64,000 bases of DNA from Mesorhizobium sp. M4B.F.Ca.ET.058.02.1.1 (GCF_003952505.1 NZ_CP034450.1:5725001-5789000), one strand, 5' to 3'; positions 51,677 through 60,896 are shown, counted from the stretch's first letter. Numbers and translations: made by a program. The notes: generated by a model from the sequence alone, not told the origin.

Positions 51677-52345
51677 TCAGAACACCAGCCGGTAGCCGAG
51701 GAAGCGCTTGGAATCGATCGGATCATGGCCGAGCTTTTCGCGCAGCTTCTTGCGCAGCTTGCTGATGTGGCTTTCCACCACGTTCTCCTCGACCTCTTCG
51801 TCGAAGATGCCGTAGATGGCGTTGAATACCTGGGTCTTGGTGACCCGTCGGCCGCGGTTGCTGGCGAGATATTCGAGGATGCGTCGCTCGCGGCGCGGCA
51901 GAGGCAGCGGCTCGCCGTCGATCTCCGGATCACGGCCGTCCATGAAGATGCGCATCGAGCCGACCTCGGTATAGGTCACGTCCTCATGCGCGCGGCGGCG
52001 GATGGCGGTGATGCGGGCCAGAATCTCGCGGATGTGAACCGGCTTGCGGATGACGTCGTCGACGCCGCTCTCGAACAGCCGCAGCGTGTTTTCGAGCGAG
52101 TGCTGTTCGCTGAGCGCGATCACCGGTGCGCCGGTGCGGTCGCGGATCTGTCGCGGCGAGATCGCACCCTCGCGGCAGTCGCCGATGAGGAAGGCCCTGA
52201 CCGAGCGCAGATCGGTGTCGGCGGCCGAGCTCACCCACTCCCCGAACTCGCTCGGCGCGAAGCCCGCGCTGGCGACCCCCTCGCGATCGAAAAGTGAGCT
52301 GTAGCCTTCAGTTACGAGCTCACGCTCGTCTACGATCACGATCAT
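51677..52345 (-). CDS. ftcR: Flagellar two-component-type regulator FtcR/Rem
   Basis: A 222-residue OmpR-type regulator matching Brucella FtcR and Sinorhizobium Rem, the activators of flagellar genes. The receiver domain (1-115) is atypical: [10 protein letters not shown] retains one acidic pair, a candidate acceptor Asp56 lies in FLIGDC without the usual LP, and the lysine in RKPVH is kept. The C-terminal winged helix (about 130-222) has [22 protein letters not shown] and [12 protein letters not shown]. No histidine kinase is adjacent. It is the likely activator of the operons bearing the shared motif. Confidence 0.92.
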   Translation of the reverse strand: MIVIVDERELVTEGYSSLFDREGVASAGFAPSEFGEWVSSAADTDLRSVRAFLIGDCREGAISPRQIRDRTGAPVIALSEQHSLENTLRLFESGVDDVIRKPVHIREILARITAIRRRAHEDVTYTEVGSMRIFMDGRDPEIDGEPLPLPRRERRILEYLASNRGRRVTKTQVFNAIYGIFDEEVEENVVESHISKLRKKLREKLGHDPIDSKRFLGYRLVF

Positions 52346-52578
52346 CGGCCCGCCCTCCGAATCATCTCATTTGCCCCGTGGAAGGAGGCGTAACCGGTGG
52401 CGGGAATCCTGAACAACCGTCATTTCTTGTAGCTATTTTCTTGGGAGTTTTTTGGGGACCCGAAAATAAGCGCGGTCGCATGGGTCTATCGACTGTGTGT
52501 CGACGCTTGCCGTTTCGAGCGAAGCGGCAGGCGCCGCGAGGTCAGAAAGATCCTGTGCGCCCGTGAGTGACCATGCAT
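52346..52578. other. Intergenic region before ftcR
   Basis: 233 bases between the transglycosylase stop and the ftcR start. It is AT-richer near 52420-52460 and is the probable promoter of ftcR. The shared flagellar motif is absent, as expected if FtcR lies above it in the hierarchy. Confidence 0.4.
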
Positions 52579-53169
52579 CTATGGATTGCAGAAGGCGCGG
52601 GCGTTGGGCGTCCATTTGCCGAAGCCGGTGGCGACCATGTTGGCGATGACGCGACAGACATAGACCTTCTGCGCGGGGTCGTTGTCGGGGCCGGCGTGAT
52701 AGCGGGCCACCGCCATCGACCAGGTCACGTGGCGGGCATGCAGGCTGGCCAGGAAGCGCGCCGCGTAGTCGACATTCTGGCGTGGGTCGAGCATGTCGTC
52801 GACGCTGCGGAAATGCGACGCGTGATAGTGATGGTTGATCTGCATGCAGCCGAGATCGATCAGCGTCTTGCCCTCGCGGCGGGCGTTCTCGAACGTCGCC
52901 ATGGCTTCGGCACGGCTCCGCGGAAAAACAGCTTTTCCTTCTATATTCATAGCGTTAGGCTGGAGGCTGCCCTTGTTTCCGGTTTCCGTCAGGCCAACCG
53001 CATAGAGGATGCCGGCCGGCACGCCGTAGCGGTCGGCGGCGCGCAGGATCTCGGGTTCGCAAGGATTGGCGGCGGCGCTCGCGGCGCTGATGGCGGCGCT
53101 AGATAAACATGCCGTCGCCAGTGCGCTCGCGAGCAGGCGAAGCAGCGCGGCCGCTGTCCGGTGTGTCAT
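52579..53169 (-). CDS. Lytic transglycosylase, SLT domain
   Basis: A 196-residue exported enzyme. The ATG at 53167-53169 follows AAGGA, then a signal peptide (cleaved after ASA near residue 32). The catalytic Glu is in ILYAVGLTETGNKG, with NAMNIEG, LGCMQINHHYH and DYAARFLASLHARH in the SLT family pattern. It probably opens the peptidoglycan for the flagellar rod, filling the role of the muramidase domain missing from the FlgJ-like protein. It overlaps the 3' end of fliK by 71 bases. Confidence 0.88.
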   Translation of the reverse strand: MTHRTAAALLRLLASALATACLSSAAISAASAAANPCEPEILRAADRYGVPAGILYAVGLTETGNKGSLQPNAMNIEGKAVFPRSRAEAMATFENARREGKTLIDLGCMQINHHYHASHFRSVDDMLDPRQNVDYAARFLASLHARHVTWSMAVARYHAGPDNDPAQKVYVCRVIANMVATGFGKWTPNARAFCNP

Positions 53170-54493
53170 TGCTGTTGTTCCTTCCCGGCTGCTGACCGCC
53201 GGAGCCGGCATTGTTGCCGCTCGAGTTGCCGGGCTGAAAGGCGGATTGCTCGCGGCCTGGCGACATCGGCAGCGAGCTGTTGGCGTCGACGCGCGCGGCG
53301 GCTGGCGTTGCTATCGAAGGTTGCATCACCGTGACCGTGTCGACGTCGAAGCCAAGGTCGCGCAAGGACCTGGTGATCGCCTCGCTGTCGGCGGTGAGAC
53401 GGCGGTGCGCCTCGTGCGTTTCCGGCTTCAGCTCAATCGAAAGTTGGTCCCCGGAAAGCCGCAGGCTGGCGGTGACCATGCCGAGTTCGGCAGGGTGAAG
53501 CTCAATCTTCAATATATGTGTCGGAATGGCAACAGAAGCGGCCGGTTGCGAGCCTGTCGAGGTGGTCGAAAACGCCTGCGGCAGACCCTTGTCCGAGGCC
53601 AGCGCGTCGATCAGCGCCGATGCCGTCTGACTTAGCGGGTTCTGCGCCGGAGCCGGGAAGCTCTGCTCGGCGACGACGTCGATGCGTGCGGCCGACGATG
53701 ACTGCTTTGCCTGTTCCGAAGGCGTGGCCGAACGGATCGCGTCAAGGGCTTTCGACGACGGCGCAGATCGCTTTGCCGGCGATGCCGGCACGTCCGCGGG
53801 CGTCTGGTCCTCCGGTGGCGATGCGGCTCCATCGTCCCGGCGCGGCAGGTCCTTGAAGACGGCTCTGATGGCTTCCGGCTGCCGGAGCTTCCCGGGGAAG
53901 TCTTCGGCGCTCGCGGCGCGCTCGGATCGCGAGAATGCACCGGGATCAGGGATCTGGAGGCCGGGCGTTGCGTCCGATTTCTTCAAGGTGGAGAGCAACT
54001 GAGCCGGCGGCTGGCCGTCCGGCGCCGGCTCACTCGCCTGGCCATCGCCGGCGTCTTCCTGTCCGCCCGCCTTGGCCGACGCCTGGAAGCGGCCGATATC
54101 GTTGAGCGCCATCAGCAATGGCAGGCTGTCCTGAAGTGGGCTCGCATTTGCGCTCCGCGCGGCCGTGTCGGTCTCCTTCGAGGCCTTGTCCGTATCAGTA
54201 TCGGCATCGCTGTCGACGGCCTTGCCGGCTGGCGGCTTTGGCGCGGCGGTCGTCGCCGTAGCGTTGCCGTCAGGCTGCGCCTTGCCGGCGTTGGCAAACG
54301 CCCGCCGGTTCCATCGCGCATCGTGGGGTCCAGTCTCGGCCGGTTGCTGGTTTTCCTGGGCGGACTGCTTTTCGGCGTCGCGCAGCAGGTCGCCGAAGCT
54401 CGTGGCCTCGTTCTTCGCCGCCGGCGCCGCCGACTTGGACGTCACGTTTGTGGAGACAAGTCCCGTGAGGGCATGGCCGAGGCTGGAGGTCAT
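53099..54493 (-). CDS. fliK: Flagellar hook-length control protein FliK (MotD)
   Basis: A 464-residue protein. Most is disordered, Ala/Pro/Ser-rich. The FliK C-terminal core (about 322-395) is present: ILKIELHPAELGMVTASLRLSGDQLSIELKPE, which controls the switch from hook to filament export. In Sinorhizobium the equivalent was first named MotD. It overlaps motC by 4 bases and the transglycosylase by 71 bases, so the 3' end is shared coding sequence in two frames. Confidence 0.87.
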   Translation of the reverse strand: MTSSLGHALTGLVSTNVTSKSAAPAAKNEATSFGDLLRDAEKQSAQENQQPAETGPHDARWNRRAFANAGKAQPDGNATATTAAPKPPAGKAVDSDADTDTDKASKETDTAARSANASPLQDSLPLLMALNDIGRFQASAKAGGQEDAGDGQASEPAPDGQPPAQLLSTLKKSDATPGLQIPDPGAFSRSERAASAEDFPGKLRQPEAIRAVFKDLPRRDDGAASPPEDQTPADVPASPAKRSAPSSKALDAIRSATPSEQAKQSSSAARIDVVAEQSFPAPAQNPLSQTASALIDALASDKGLPQAFSTTSTGSQPAASVAIPTHILKIELHPAELGMVTASLRLSGDQLSIELKPETHEAHRRLTADSEAITRSLRDLGFDVDTVTVMQPSIATPAAARVDANSSLPMSPGREQSAFQPGNSSGNNAGSGGQQPGRNNSNDTPDSGRAASPARERTGDGMFI

Positions 54494-55959
54494 TTGGGAG
54501 CTGCTCCAAGCAGTTGGTCGATCTTGTTGAGTTGGCGGCGCGTCTGCAACATCGCGGCGTCGGTGGCGTCCTGCGGATCGAGGCCGGCTGACGATTCCGG
54601 CGTCGGCGAGGGCTGAGCCGCCGCCGTCCCGGCAGATGCCGCTGCCACTGCCGGCGCTTCGGCCGCGGCCGGCTCCGGCGCCGACGGCGCGGCCGTTGCC
54701 GGGGCCGGCATATCCGGGGCGAACGATGCCGAGGGCTGCGCGTCCGCCGGTTTCGTTGCGGAAGCGGAGGCCTCGACCGCCGGCTGCTCGGACATCGCGC
54801 CCTCGACCGGCGGCAAGTCAGCGTCTTCCTGTCTCTCCGCCGCAGCGATCTCGGCGGCGGGTTTCCCAGGCGCAGATTTGGCGGCGTCGGTGTCGGGCTT
54901 CTCGACGGCCGGGACCGCCGGCCGCGCGACAACTTCGCCGGCGACGGCTTGCGCGGCATCGAGCAGCGCACGGTCGCTTTCCGAGAGCTTGCCGCGATCG
55001 ATCTTCTTCAGCTTGGCGCGCACATCGTCGATGGTGCTCGAAGTCACCGTGGACAGGCTGGAATAGAGCTGGGCGCGCGGGTCGTCCTCATTGCCGTTAC
55101 CGTCGCGGCCTTTCTCAGCCATGGCCGAGGCGAAGGTGGAGAGCGCGGTCAGACCGTCGATCGCCGCCCGGCGGGCGATACGCAGATAGATCACCTTCTC
55201 GCGCTCGGGATCCATCATCGAGGTGATGTCGGCCAGCTTGTCCTGGCTGACCGCCATGTGCAGTTGAATGACGCCGGAGACGAAGGAATCGGCGAACTGG
55301 CTGGCATAGGGCGAGTGGAGATAGCTGGCGACATATTGGGTGGAGGCGAGTGCGAAGCGCGCCGCATCGCCCTGCTGCGCGGCAATGCCGACCGAGCGGC
55401 GAAGCGCTGCTTCCTCGACCAGCGTGCCTGGGCTGAGCAGGCGGGCATTGTCGAGCAAAGCGAGCGCCGCGGCCGGCTGTTCGGTGGCCAGCAGCGAGCC
55501 CTTGACCAGCGCCAGGAAGGCGCCGAGGTCGGTGGGCAGCGCCATCGGGTCGATCGGCTTAAGCGTTTCGATCGCCTCGGCCGGCCGGCCGTTGAGATAG
55601 CTGATGATGCCCCTGGCGATGGCGAGGCTTTGCGGGTCGGTCTCGGCACGCGAGGCGGCAGCCTCGACGGTGACGGGATTGCCGCCGCTCATGCCGTAGA
55701 CGAGCAGGGCGCGAAAGTTCTTCGGTTCCTTGAAATCCGCCGCATCCGCCGCGCGCAGACGCGCATCGGTCATTTCGAGCAGCTTGGCCTGCATCGGCAG
55801 CGCCGCGTGGTCGCCGGCGGCGATGCGGTCCTGCACGAGCTGCAGCGAACGCACCAGTTGGTACGGCTGCAGGGCCTCCTCGGCAATGCCCGCCGATGGC
55901 GCCGCGGCGCTCAGCAGCAGCAGGCCGATGGCGCGGCCGATGACGGTCGCACCTCTCAT
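54490..55959 (-). CDS. motC: Periplasmic motility protein MotC
   Basis: A 489-residue rhizobial MotC, known in Sinorhizobium as a periplasmic chaperone of MotB. The ATG at 55957-55959 overlaps the motB stop (ATGA) and opens a signal peptide. The ordered part (about 28-320) is helical and includes PYQLVRSLQLVQDRIAAGDHAALPMQAKLL. The C-terminal third is an Ala/Pro-rich tail ending in QTRRQLNKIDQLLGAAPK. Confidence 0.9.
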   Translation of the reverse strand: MRGATVIGRAIGLLLLSAAAPSAGIAEEALQPYQLVRSLQLVQDRIAAGDHAALPMQAKLLEMTDARLRAADAADFKEPKNFRALLVYGMSGGNPVTVEAAASRAETDPQSLAIARGIISYLNGRPAEAIETLKPIDPMALPTDLGAFLALVKGSLLATEQPAAALALLDNARLLSPGTLVEEAALRRSVGIAAQQGDAARFALASTQYVASYLHSPYASQFADSFVSGVIQLHMAVSQDKLADITSMMDPEREKVIYLRIARRAAIDGLTALSTFASAMAEKGRDGNGNEDDPRAQLYSSLSTVTSSTIDDVRAKLKKIDRGKLSESDRALLDAAQAVAGEVVARPAVPAVEKPDTDAAKSAPGKPAAEIAAAERQEDADLPPVEGAMSEQPAVEASASATKPADAQPSASFAPDMPAPATAAPSAPEPAAAEAPAVAAASAGTAAAQPSPTPESSAGLDPQDATDAAMLQTRRQLNKIDQLLGAAPK

Positions 55960-57371
55960 CCGCCCGTCGCCATCAGGATCTCGATACGCCGGTTGGCGGC
56001 CGCCAGCGGATCGGCCGCATCCTTCGGCTGGCGGTCGGCGAAGCCCGCGACCTCGGTGATGCGGCGCTCGTCGACGCCGCCGCGCACCAGCATGTAATAG
56101 GCCGAATGCGCGCGCGCGGTGGACAGGCGCCAATTGTCGTAGGTGTCGCTGCGGAACGGCCGTGAATCGGTATGGCCGTTGATGCTGATCGTGCCTTTCT
56201 GGCTGTTGACGATGCGGCCTATCTTCTCCATGGCCAGCACCAGCTCGCGGCGCGGCAAGGCCGAGCCGATCTCGAACATGCCGAAATCCAGCTGGTCGGT
56301 GATCGAGATGACGACGCCCTTGTCGGTCGCCTCGACCGAGACGCCGTCATGCAGCTTGTCGCCCGGCTTGAAGGCTTCGGCCAGCTGCTGCTTGACCTCG
56401 GCTGCCGCCGCGACGGTGGCAGCGCTCGGCGCCTTTTCGCCGACATCGGGTCTTGCCGCCGCTTCGGCCTTCGCGGCTTCCGGCTTTGCGGTCTCGGCCT
56501 GCTCCTTGTTCTCGGTGCCTTCGCCTGCCGCCGCTTCGCCCTTAGTAGCTTCGCCTTTTGCAGCCTCGCCCTTGGCGGCTTCGACCTTCGCGGTTTCAGC
56601 CTTTGCCGTCTCCGGCTTGGCATCCGCCTTGTCGAGAGCCGTTTTCGCCAGGGGTTCGAGCGGCGCGTCGATCACCGGCGGCGTGGCCTTGACCTTCGGC
56701 ACCTGAGTCTCAGCGACCTTTTCGCCAGGCTTTGCTGGATCGCCATCGATCTTGGCGCGCTCGGCGCTTGCCTCGGCGCCGGGCGCGGCAACCTGCTGCG
56801 ACCAGAAGTCCGGCGCGAAGGGATCGCGGTAGGAATCGCCGCCGGAAGCGCCGGTCGCCGGGCCGGCATTCTGCGCGCCGCCTTCGCCCTTGGCGCTGAC
56901 ATTCTGCATCACACCGGTATCGGTGGCGATCTCCGACAGCACGGCGTACGGATCGGCAAACAAATGTTCGTCGGAAAGGTCGGAGTTCTGCGAGGCTTCC
57001 TTCGTCTGCCTGCGATCCGAGGATCCGGCCCCGCCCTTGCCGTCCTCGCCGGCCTTGCTGGCGCCGTCCTGCGGGTTGTCGGCCGTCAGCCCAACCTTGC
57101 TCGGACCGTCGCCGAGGTCCTCCAGGCCCTTGCGGCTGGAATTGCGGTCGATCAGCTCGACCGGATTGAAGTAGCTGGCGACGGCCGCCTTGGTCTGCTC
57201 GTTGGCGGCATTGATCAGCCACATGACCAGGAAAAAGCACATCATGGCGGTCATGAAGTCGGCGAAGGCGATCTTCCAGACGCCGCCATGATGACCGTCG
57301 TCGTGACCGTCATGATTGCGCTTGACGATGATGATCTCGTGCCTGGCCTCACCGGCATCGACAGCGCTCAT
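55956..57371 (-). CDS. motB: Flagellar stator protein MotB
   Basis: A 471-residue stator subunit. The single membrane helix contains the proton-carrying Asp38 (FADFMTAMMCFFLVMWLINA). A long linker follows (about 60-330) that includes a lysine- and glutamate-rich repeat segment (AKAETAKVEAAKGEAAKGEA, near 250-300). The C-terminal OmpA-like peptidoglycan-binding domain contains TISINGHTDSRPF and NRRIEIL. The linker is longer than in enteric MotB, as usual for rhizobia. Its partner motA is outside the window. It overlaps both the fliH-like and motC genes by 4 bases. Confidence 0.94.
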   Translation of the reverse strand: MSAVDAGEARHEIIIVKRNHDGHDDGHHGGVWKIAFADFMTAMMCFFLVMWLINAANEQTKAAVASYFNPVELIDRNSSRKGLEDLGDGPSKVGLTADNPQDGASKAGEDGKGGAGSSDRRQTKEASQNSDLSDEHLFADPYAVLSEIATDTGVMQNVSAKGEGGAQNAGPATGASGGDSYRDPFAPDFWSQQVAAPGAEASAERAKIDGDPAKPGEKVAETQVPKVKATPPVIDAPLEPLAKTALDKADAKPETAKAETAKVEAAKGEAAKGEATKGEAAAGEGTENKEQAETAKPEAAKAEAAARPDVGEKAPSAATVAAAAEVKQQLAEAFKPGDKLHDGVSVEATDKGVVISITDQLDFGMFEIGSALPRRELVLAMEKIGRIVNSQKGTISINGHTDSRPFRSDTYDNWRLSTARAHSAYYMLVRGGVDERRITEVAGFADRQPKDAADPLAAANRRIEILMATGG

Positions 57372-57994
57372 GAGAGAACCTCGGACAGCGAAGCCGACCA
57401 CTCGGCGATGCGCGTCTCGAACACCGCCTCGTCGATGACGACGGCCAGGTCGAAGCCGGGCGACTCGACGAAATCGAGCTGGGAGGCGCGCGTGTCGAGC
57501 GAGGCCGCCAGCGTTTCGAACAGGGACAGCGGACCGCGCACGGCGATGCGCACCGCCTCGGAGTCGGCGACGGCCTCGCGGATCGTGCGCGCAAGCGCGT
57601 CCAGAGAGCGCTTCTGCAGGTCATCGCTGACCATGCCGCCGATGATGCGGGCAAGGGTGGCGCCGACGAGTTCGGTGACACGCGCCTCCATGGCATCGAT
57701 GCGCGTGGCGACGGCCTGGCCGACATCGCCGCCGAAGCCTTCGAGAAAGACCTTTGCCTCGTCGGCGTTGGCCTGGCGCTCGGCGTCGAGCGCGGCGTGG
57801 TGGGCAGCGGCGAGGCGCGCCTCGAGCGCCGTTTCCGCATCGGCGACCGCTTCGGCGATCAAAGTGCCGATGTCTGCCTGAGGCGCGGGTTCGTCCGGGT
57901 TGCGTTCGGGTTCGGCCGCGGCCTGCGGGTGGCCGGCGCGGGGACTGCGGGTTCCGAAATCGGGCAGAAGATCGAAGAGGGCTGCTGAGGGCAT
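57368..57994 (-). CDS. fliH: FliH-like flagellar assembly protein
   Basis: A 208-residue protein with a disordered start, a long alanine-rich coiled coil (about 45-100) and a C-terminal domain (RIIGGMVSDDLQKRSLDALARTIREAV and later VIDEAVFETRIAEWSASLSEVL) like FliH, the regulator of the FliI export ATPase. Sequence similarity to classical FliH is low. It sits between fliF and motB with tight spacing (3 bases and a 4-base overlap), which supports the call. Confidence 0.68.
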   Translation of the reverse strand: MPSAALFDLLPDFGTRSPRAGHPQAAAEPERNPDEPAPQADIGTLIAEAVADAETALEARLAAAHHAALDAERQANADEAKVFLEGFGGDVGQAVATRIDAMEARVTELVGATLARIIGGMVSDDLQKRSLDALARTIREAVADSEAVRIAVRGPLSLFETLAASLDTRASQLDFVESPGFDLAVVIDEAVFETRIAEWSASLSEVLS

Positions 57995-57997
57995 GGT

Positions 57998-59659
57998 CTA
58001 TCCGGCGACTTCCTGGGCGGCCCATTTGCGCAGGATCTGCGCGGTGCGCTCCTCGTTAAGGTCGACCATGCGGGCGAGCCGCTCCTGCGGCGCGGGCCTG
58101 ATCTTCTGGCGAAGGTCGTCAAGCGGGGTGGTGCCCGGGCGGCCGCCCGGCAGCGCGCCGGCCTGCGCGGCGGTTCCGTCGGAACCGATCGCCGCCACCG
58201 CGGGCTCGGGCGTCGGCAGCGAGCGCTGGACCTCGTCGAAGCTCGGGCCGGCGATGGCCGGCTTGGCGGACGCCGTCAGGGCCGCGGCCATCGGCCTCAA
58301 GCCGAAGAAGGCGACCAGGAACACCACGACGATGAAGGCCCCGGCATTGATCATGGTGCCGGTATATGTCCCGATCGAGGCCATGATGCCCGGCTGCTCG
58401 ATCGGCTCGCCGTCGAGCCCGTCGATGAACTCGACCGCGGAGACGTCGATGACGTCGCCGCGTTTGTCGTCGAAGCCGGTGGCCGAGGCCACCATCTTCT
58501 GGATGTCGGCGACGCGCTTGGCGATCTGCTCGGGCGTGGCGTCCTTGCCGAGAATGGTCGCCAGGCGCTGCTGGTTGACGACAACGGCGATCGACATCTT
58601 GGTGACCGTATAGCCGTTGGAGACGGTAGCTATCTTCTTGGAGTTGATCTCGTAGTTGGTGATCTCCTCCTTGCGGTCGTTCTGCGAGGTCGATTGCGGT
58701 CCCTCGGTGCTGGCCGCCTGGGTCTCGGGCAGGTTCTGCTCGACGCTGGTCGGGGTCGAGGCCTGCTTCTGATTGCTGTTCTCGTTGGTGCGCACCGACT
58801 GGACGGAGCGCTCGACGCGGGACTCCGGATCGAAGATCGTCTCTTCGGTCTGGCGGGTGTCGGTGTTGACGTCGGCCTTGACGCTGGCGCGGAAATTGTC
58901 GGGGCCGAGATAGGGGGTCAGCGCGCGGCGGATGTTGTCGCCGATCTGCGCCTCGACCGTCTGCTCGACGCCCAGCGTGCGGGCCGCGCTGGTGTTGGAC
59001 GGGTCGTCGCCGGCGGCCAGCAGGTTGCCATTGGAATCGAGCACCGTCACCTTGTCGGCCGCCAGGCCGGGAACGGCGGCGGCGACCAGGTGACGGATCG
59101 ACATGGCGCTCTTTTCGGCGTCGATACCGGCATAGCGGATGACCACCGAGGCCGAGGGCTGCTGCTCGTCGCGGCGGAAATTGGCGCGCTCGGACATGAC
59201 GATGTGGACGCGCGCCGCCTTGATGCCGGCGATCGACTGGATGGTGCGCGCGATCTCGCCCTCCAGGGCGCGCACCCTTGTGATCTGCTGCATGAAGGAT
59301 GTCAGGCCGAGCGAGCCGACATTGTCGAACAGCTCGTAGCCGGCATTGGCGCTGGTCGGCAGGCCCTTCTCGGCGAGCATCATGCGAGCCTGCGCGGTGG
59401 TGCCGGCCGGCACCAGCACTGAGGTGCCGTCGGCGCCGACATCGAAGCCGATGCCGGCCTCGCCCAGCACCAGGCCGATCTGGTTCACGTCGGAGCGCTC
59501 GAGCCCGACATAGAGCGTCTCGTAGGCGGGACGGTTGAGATAGATCGAGGCCACGCCGATGACGGTCATGACGAGCACCGCGATGCCGCCCAGCATGGCG
59601 AGGCGCTTGACGCCAAATGCCCTGAGATTCGAGATGATGCTCTGGATCTGTTCCGGCAC
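57998..59659 (-). CDS. fliF: Flagellar MS-ring protein FliF
   Basis: A 553-residue MS-ring subunit: a first membrane helix (22-42), a secretin-like ring-building motif (YLNRPAYETLYVGLERSDVNQI; LMLAEKGLPT type), the long periplasmic domain (VHIVMSERANFRRDEQQPSASVVIRY), a second helix near 440-460 and the FliG-binding tail (LARMVDLNEERTAQILRKWA). It starts with GTG at 59657-59659 after GGGAG. It heads the fliF-fliH-motB-motC-fliK-transglycosylase operon. Confidence 0.95.
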   Translation of the reverse strand: MPEQIQSIISNLRAFGVKRLAMLGGIAVLVMTVIGVASIYLNRPAYETLYVGLERSDVNQIGLVLGEAGIGFDVGADGTSVLVPAGTTAQARMMLAEKGLPTSANAGYELFDNVGSLGLTSFMQQITRVRALEGEIARTIQSIAGIKAARVHIVMSERANFRRDEQQPSASVVIRYAGIDAEKSAMSIRHLVAAAVPGLAADKVTVLDSNGNLLAAGDDPSNTSAARTLGVEQTVEAQIGDNIRRALTPYLGPDNFRASVKADVNTDTRQTEETIFDPESRVERSVQSVRTNENSNQKQASTPTSVEQNLPETQAASTEGPQSTSQNDRKEEITNYEINSKKIATVSNGYTVTKMSIAVVVNQQRLATILGKDATPEQIAKRVADIQKMVASATGFDDKRGDVIDVSAVEFIDGLDGEPIEQPGIMASIGTYTGTMINAGAFIVVVFLVAFFGLRPMAAALTASAKPAIAGPSFDEVQRSLPTPEPAVAAIGSDGTAAQAGALPGGRPGTTPLDDLRQKIRPAPQERLARMVDLNEERTAQILRKWAAQEVAG

Positions 59660-59691
59660 GTTCCAACGGCTCCCAGCATGACTGTCCGTCG

Positions 59692-59720
59692 GAACACTAG
59701 ACCGCGAAGCTTGTGCGAGG
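59692..59720 (-). promoter_or_regulatory. Flagellar promoter motif before fliF
   Basis: On the minus strand CCTCGCACAAGC, 9 bases, TAGTGTTC, 33 bases before the fliF GTG. The first block matches flhA at 11 of 12 positions. In Brucella the fliF upstream region is a known FtcR target. Confidence 0.6.
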
Positions 59721-59736
59721 ATGATAGGCGGAAGGC

Positions 59737-59764
59737 AAAAGGCCGCGCTTGCGGCGCGGCCTTC
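59737..59764 (-). terminator. Terminator of flagellin gene 1
   Basis: On the minus strand a 10-bp stem AAGGCCGCGC/GCGCGGCCTT with a four-base loop, followed by TTTTGCC. Confidence 0.85.
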
Positions 59765-59791
59765 GATGCAATGGAAAGATCAGCCGGAATA

Positions 59792-60676
59792 TCAGCTCTT
59801 GAACAGGGCCAGGATCGACTGCGAGTTGCCGTTGGCGATCGACAGCGACTGGATCCCGAGCTGCTGCTGCACCTGCAGCGCCTGCAGGCGGGTCGATTCC
59901 TTGTTCATGTCGGCGTCGACCAGGGCGCCAACGCCCTTGTCGATCGAGTCCGAGAGGTTCGACAGGAAGCTCTTCTGGGTGTCGATGCGCGACTTGGCGG
60001 CACCGAGATAGGCCGCGCCCGTCGAGAGCTTGGCAAGCGCCGTTTCAACGCTGCCGAGCGCCGTATCGATTGCGGTGTCGGTGACCGCAGCGGCGCTCGG
60101 GTCGAAGAAGGTCGTGGCGAGAAGGCCGCCTACGATGCCGCCCGTGCCGGCAATATCGAGAACCTGCGTGTCGGCGGCCGCGACGTTGATGGTGTCGATG
60201 GCGACGGTGGTGCCGGTGCGGTTGTAGGAAGCGACGATCTGCAGGTCGGAGGCGACGAGGCCGTCGTTCTGCAGCAGGTTCGAGCCGGCATAGCTGGCAT
60301 TGGTGACCGACGACTTGATCTGCTCCTGGATGGCCTTGATTTCGGTCGCGATCTTCTGCTGGTTGTCCTGGCTGGCGCCGCGGGCGGTGACCAGCTTGGC
60401 CTTGATCGCGTCGACCTGGTCCTTGATGTCGGTGATGGCGGTGTAGGCGGTGTCGACCTTGCCGGCGCCGAGGCCGAGTGCGTCCTGCACCGCCGACAGC
60501 GCCTTGTTGTCGGAACGCATGCTGGTAGCGATCGACCAGTAGGCGGCGTTGTCGGAAGCGGTGGCGACGCGGTAGCCAGTCGAGATGCGGGCCTGCGTCG
60601 TTTCAAGCGCCTTGTTGGTGGCGTTTAGGCTCTGCAGCGCGGTCAGCGCCGCGGCGTTCGTCATGATACTTGCCAA
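59792..60676 (-). CDS. Flagellin, copy 1
   Basis: A 294-residue flagellin. The D0/D1 ends are conserved (ALTALQSLNATNKALETTQARISTGYRVATASDNAAYWSIA at the start, LQVQQQLGIQSLSIANGNSQSI at the end). The central domain is short. The aligned start is a TTG at 60674-60676 (MASIM), matching the ATG (MSSIM) of copy 2, with AAGGGG upstream; an internal ATG four codons later is less likely. It is followed by its own terminator and preceded by a leader hairpin and a CtrA-like palindrome, so it is a separate transcript. Confidence 0.95.
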   Translation of the reverse strand: MASIMTNAAALTALQSLNATNKALETTQARISTGYRVATASDNAAYWSIATSMRSDNKALSAVQDALGLGAGKVDTAYTAITDIKDQVDAIKAKLVTARGASQDNQQKIATEIKAIQEQIKSSVTNASYAGSNLLQNDGLVASDLQIVASYNRTGTTVAIDTINVAAADTQVLDIAGTGGIVGGLLATTFFDPSAAAVTDTAIDTALGSVETALAKLSTGAAYLGAAKSRIDTQKSFLSNLSDSIDKGVGALVDADMNKESTRLQALQVQQQLGIQSLSIANGNSQSILALFKS

Positions 60677-60697
60677 GGTACACCCCTTCTCAAAGCA

Positions 60698-60716
60698 GGC
60701 ATGCCTTACGCATGCC
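60698..60716 (-). promoter_or_regulatory. Leader hairpin of flagellin gene 1
   Basis: Perfect 7-bp stem GGCATGC/GCATGCC with a five-base loop, 22 bases before the start codon. A similar stem precedes copy 2. Confidence 0.6.
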
Positions 60717-60778
60717 GGTCAACCCGTTTGGCGGGGGCGTCATGCCTGTCGACCAACTGGTCTGCCCGTCATAAGTGA

Positions 60779-60790
60779 ATGGTTAACCAT
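60779..60790. promoter_or_regulatory. ATGGTTAACCAT palindrome, CtrA-like
   Basis: A 12-base perfect palindrome holding the CtrA half-site TTAACCAT on both strands, about 100 bases upstream of flagellin 1. The core GGTTAACC also occurs upstream of flagellin 2 (61959-61966). Confidence 0.5.
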
Positions 60791-60865
60791 AACTAGCGCG
60801 ACATCGTTAATGGCGCGTTAAAGCCATGCTTTGGCGAGGGAAAATGACAAGGGTTTCACAAATGA

Positions 60866-60896
60866 AAATCGGGCCGCGCTGATGGCGCGGCCCGAT
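60866..60896 (-). terminator. Terminator of flagellin gene 2
   Basis: On the minus strand ATCGGGCCGCGC/GCGCGGCCCGAT, four-base loop, followed by TTTTC. Confidence 0.85.
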
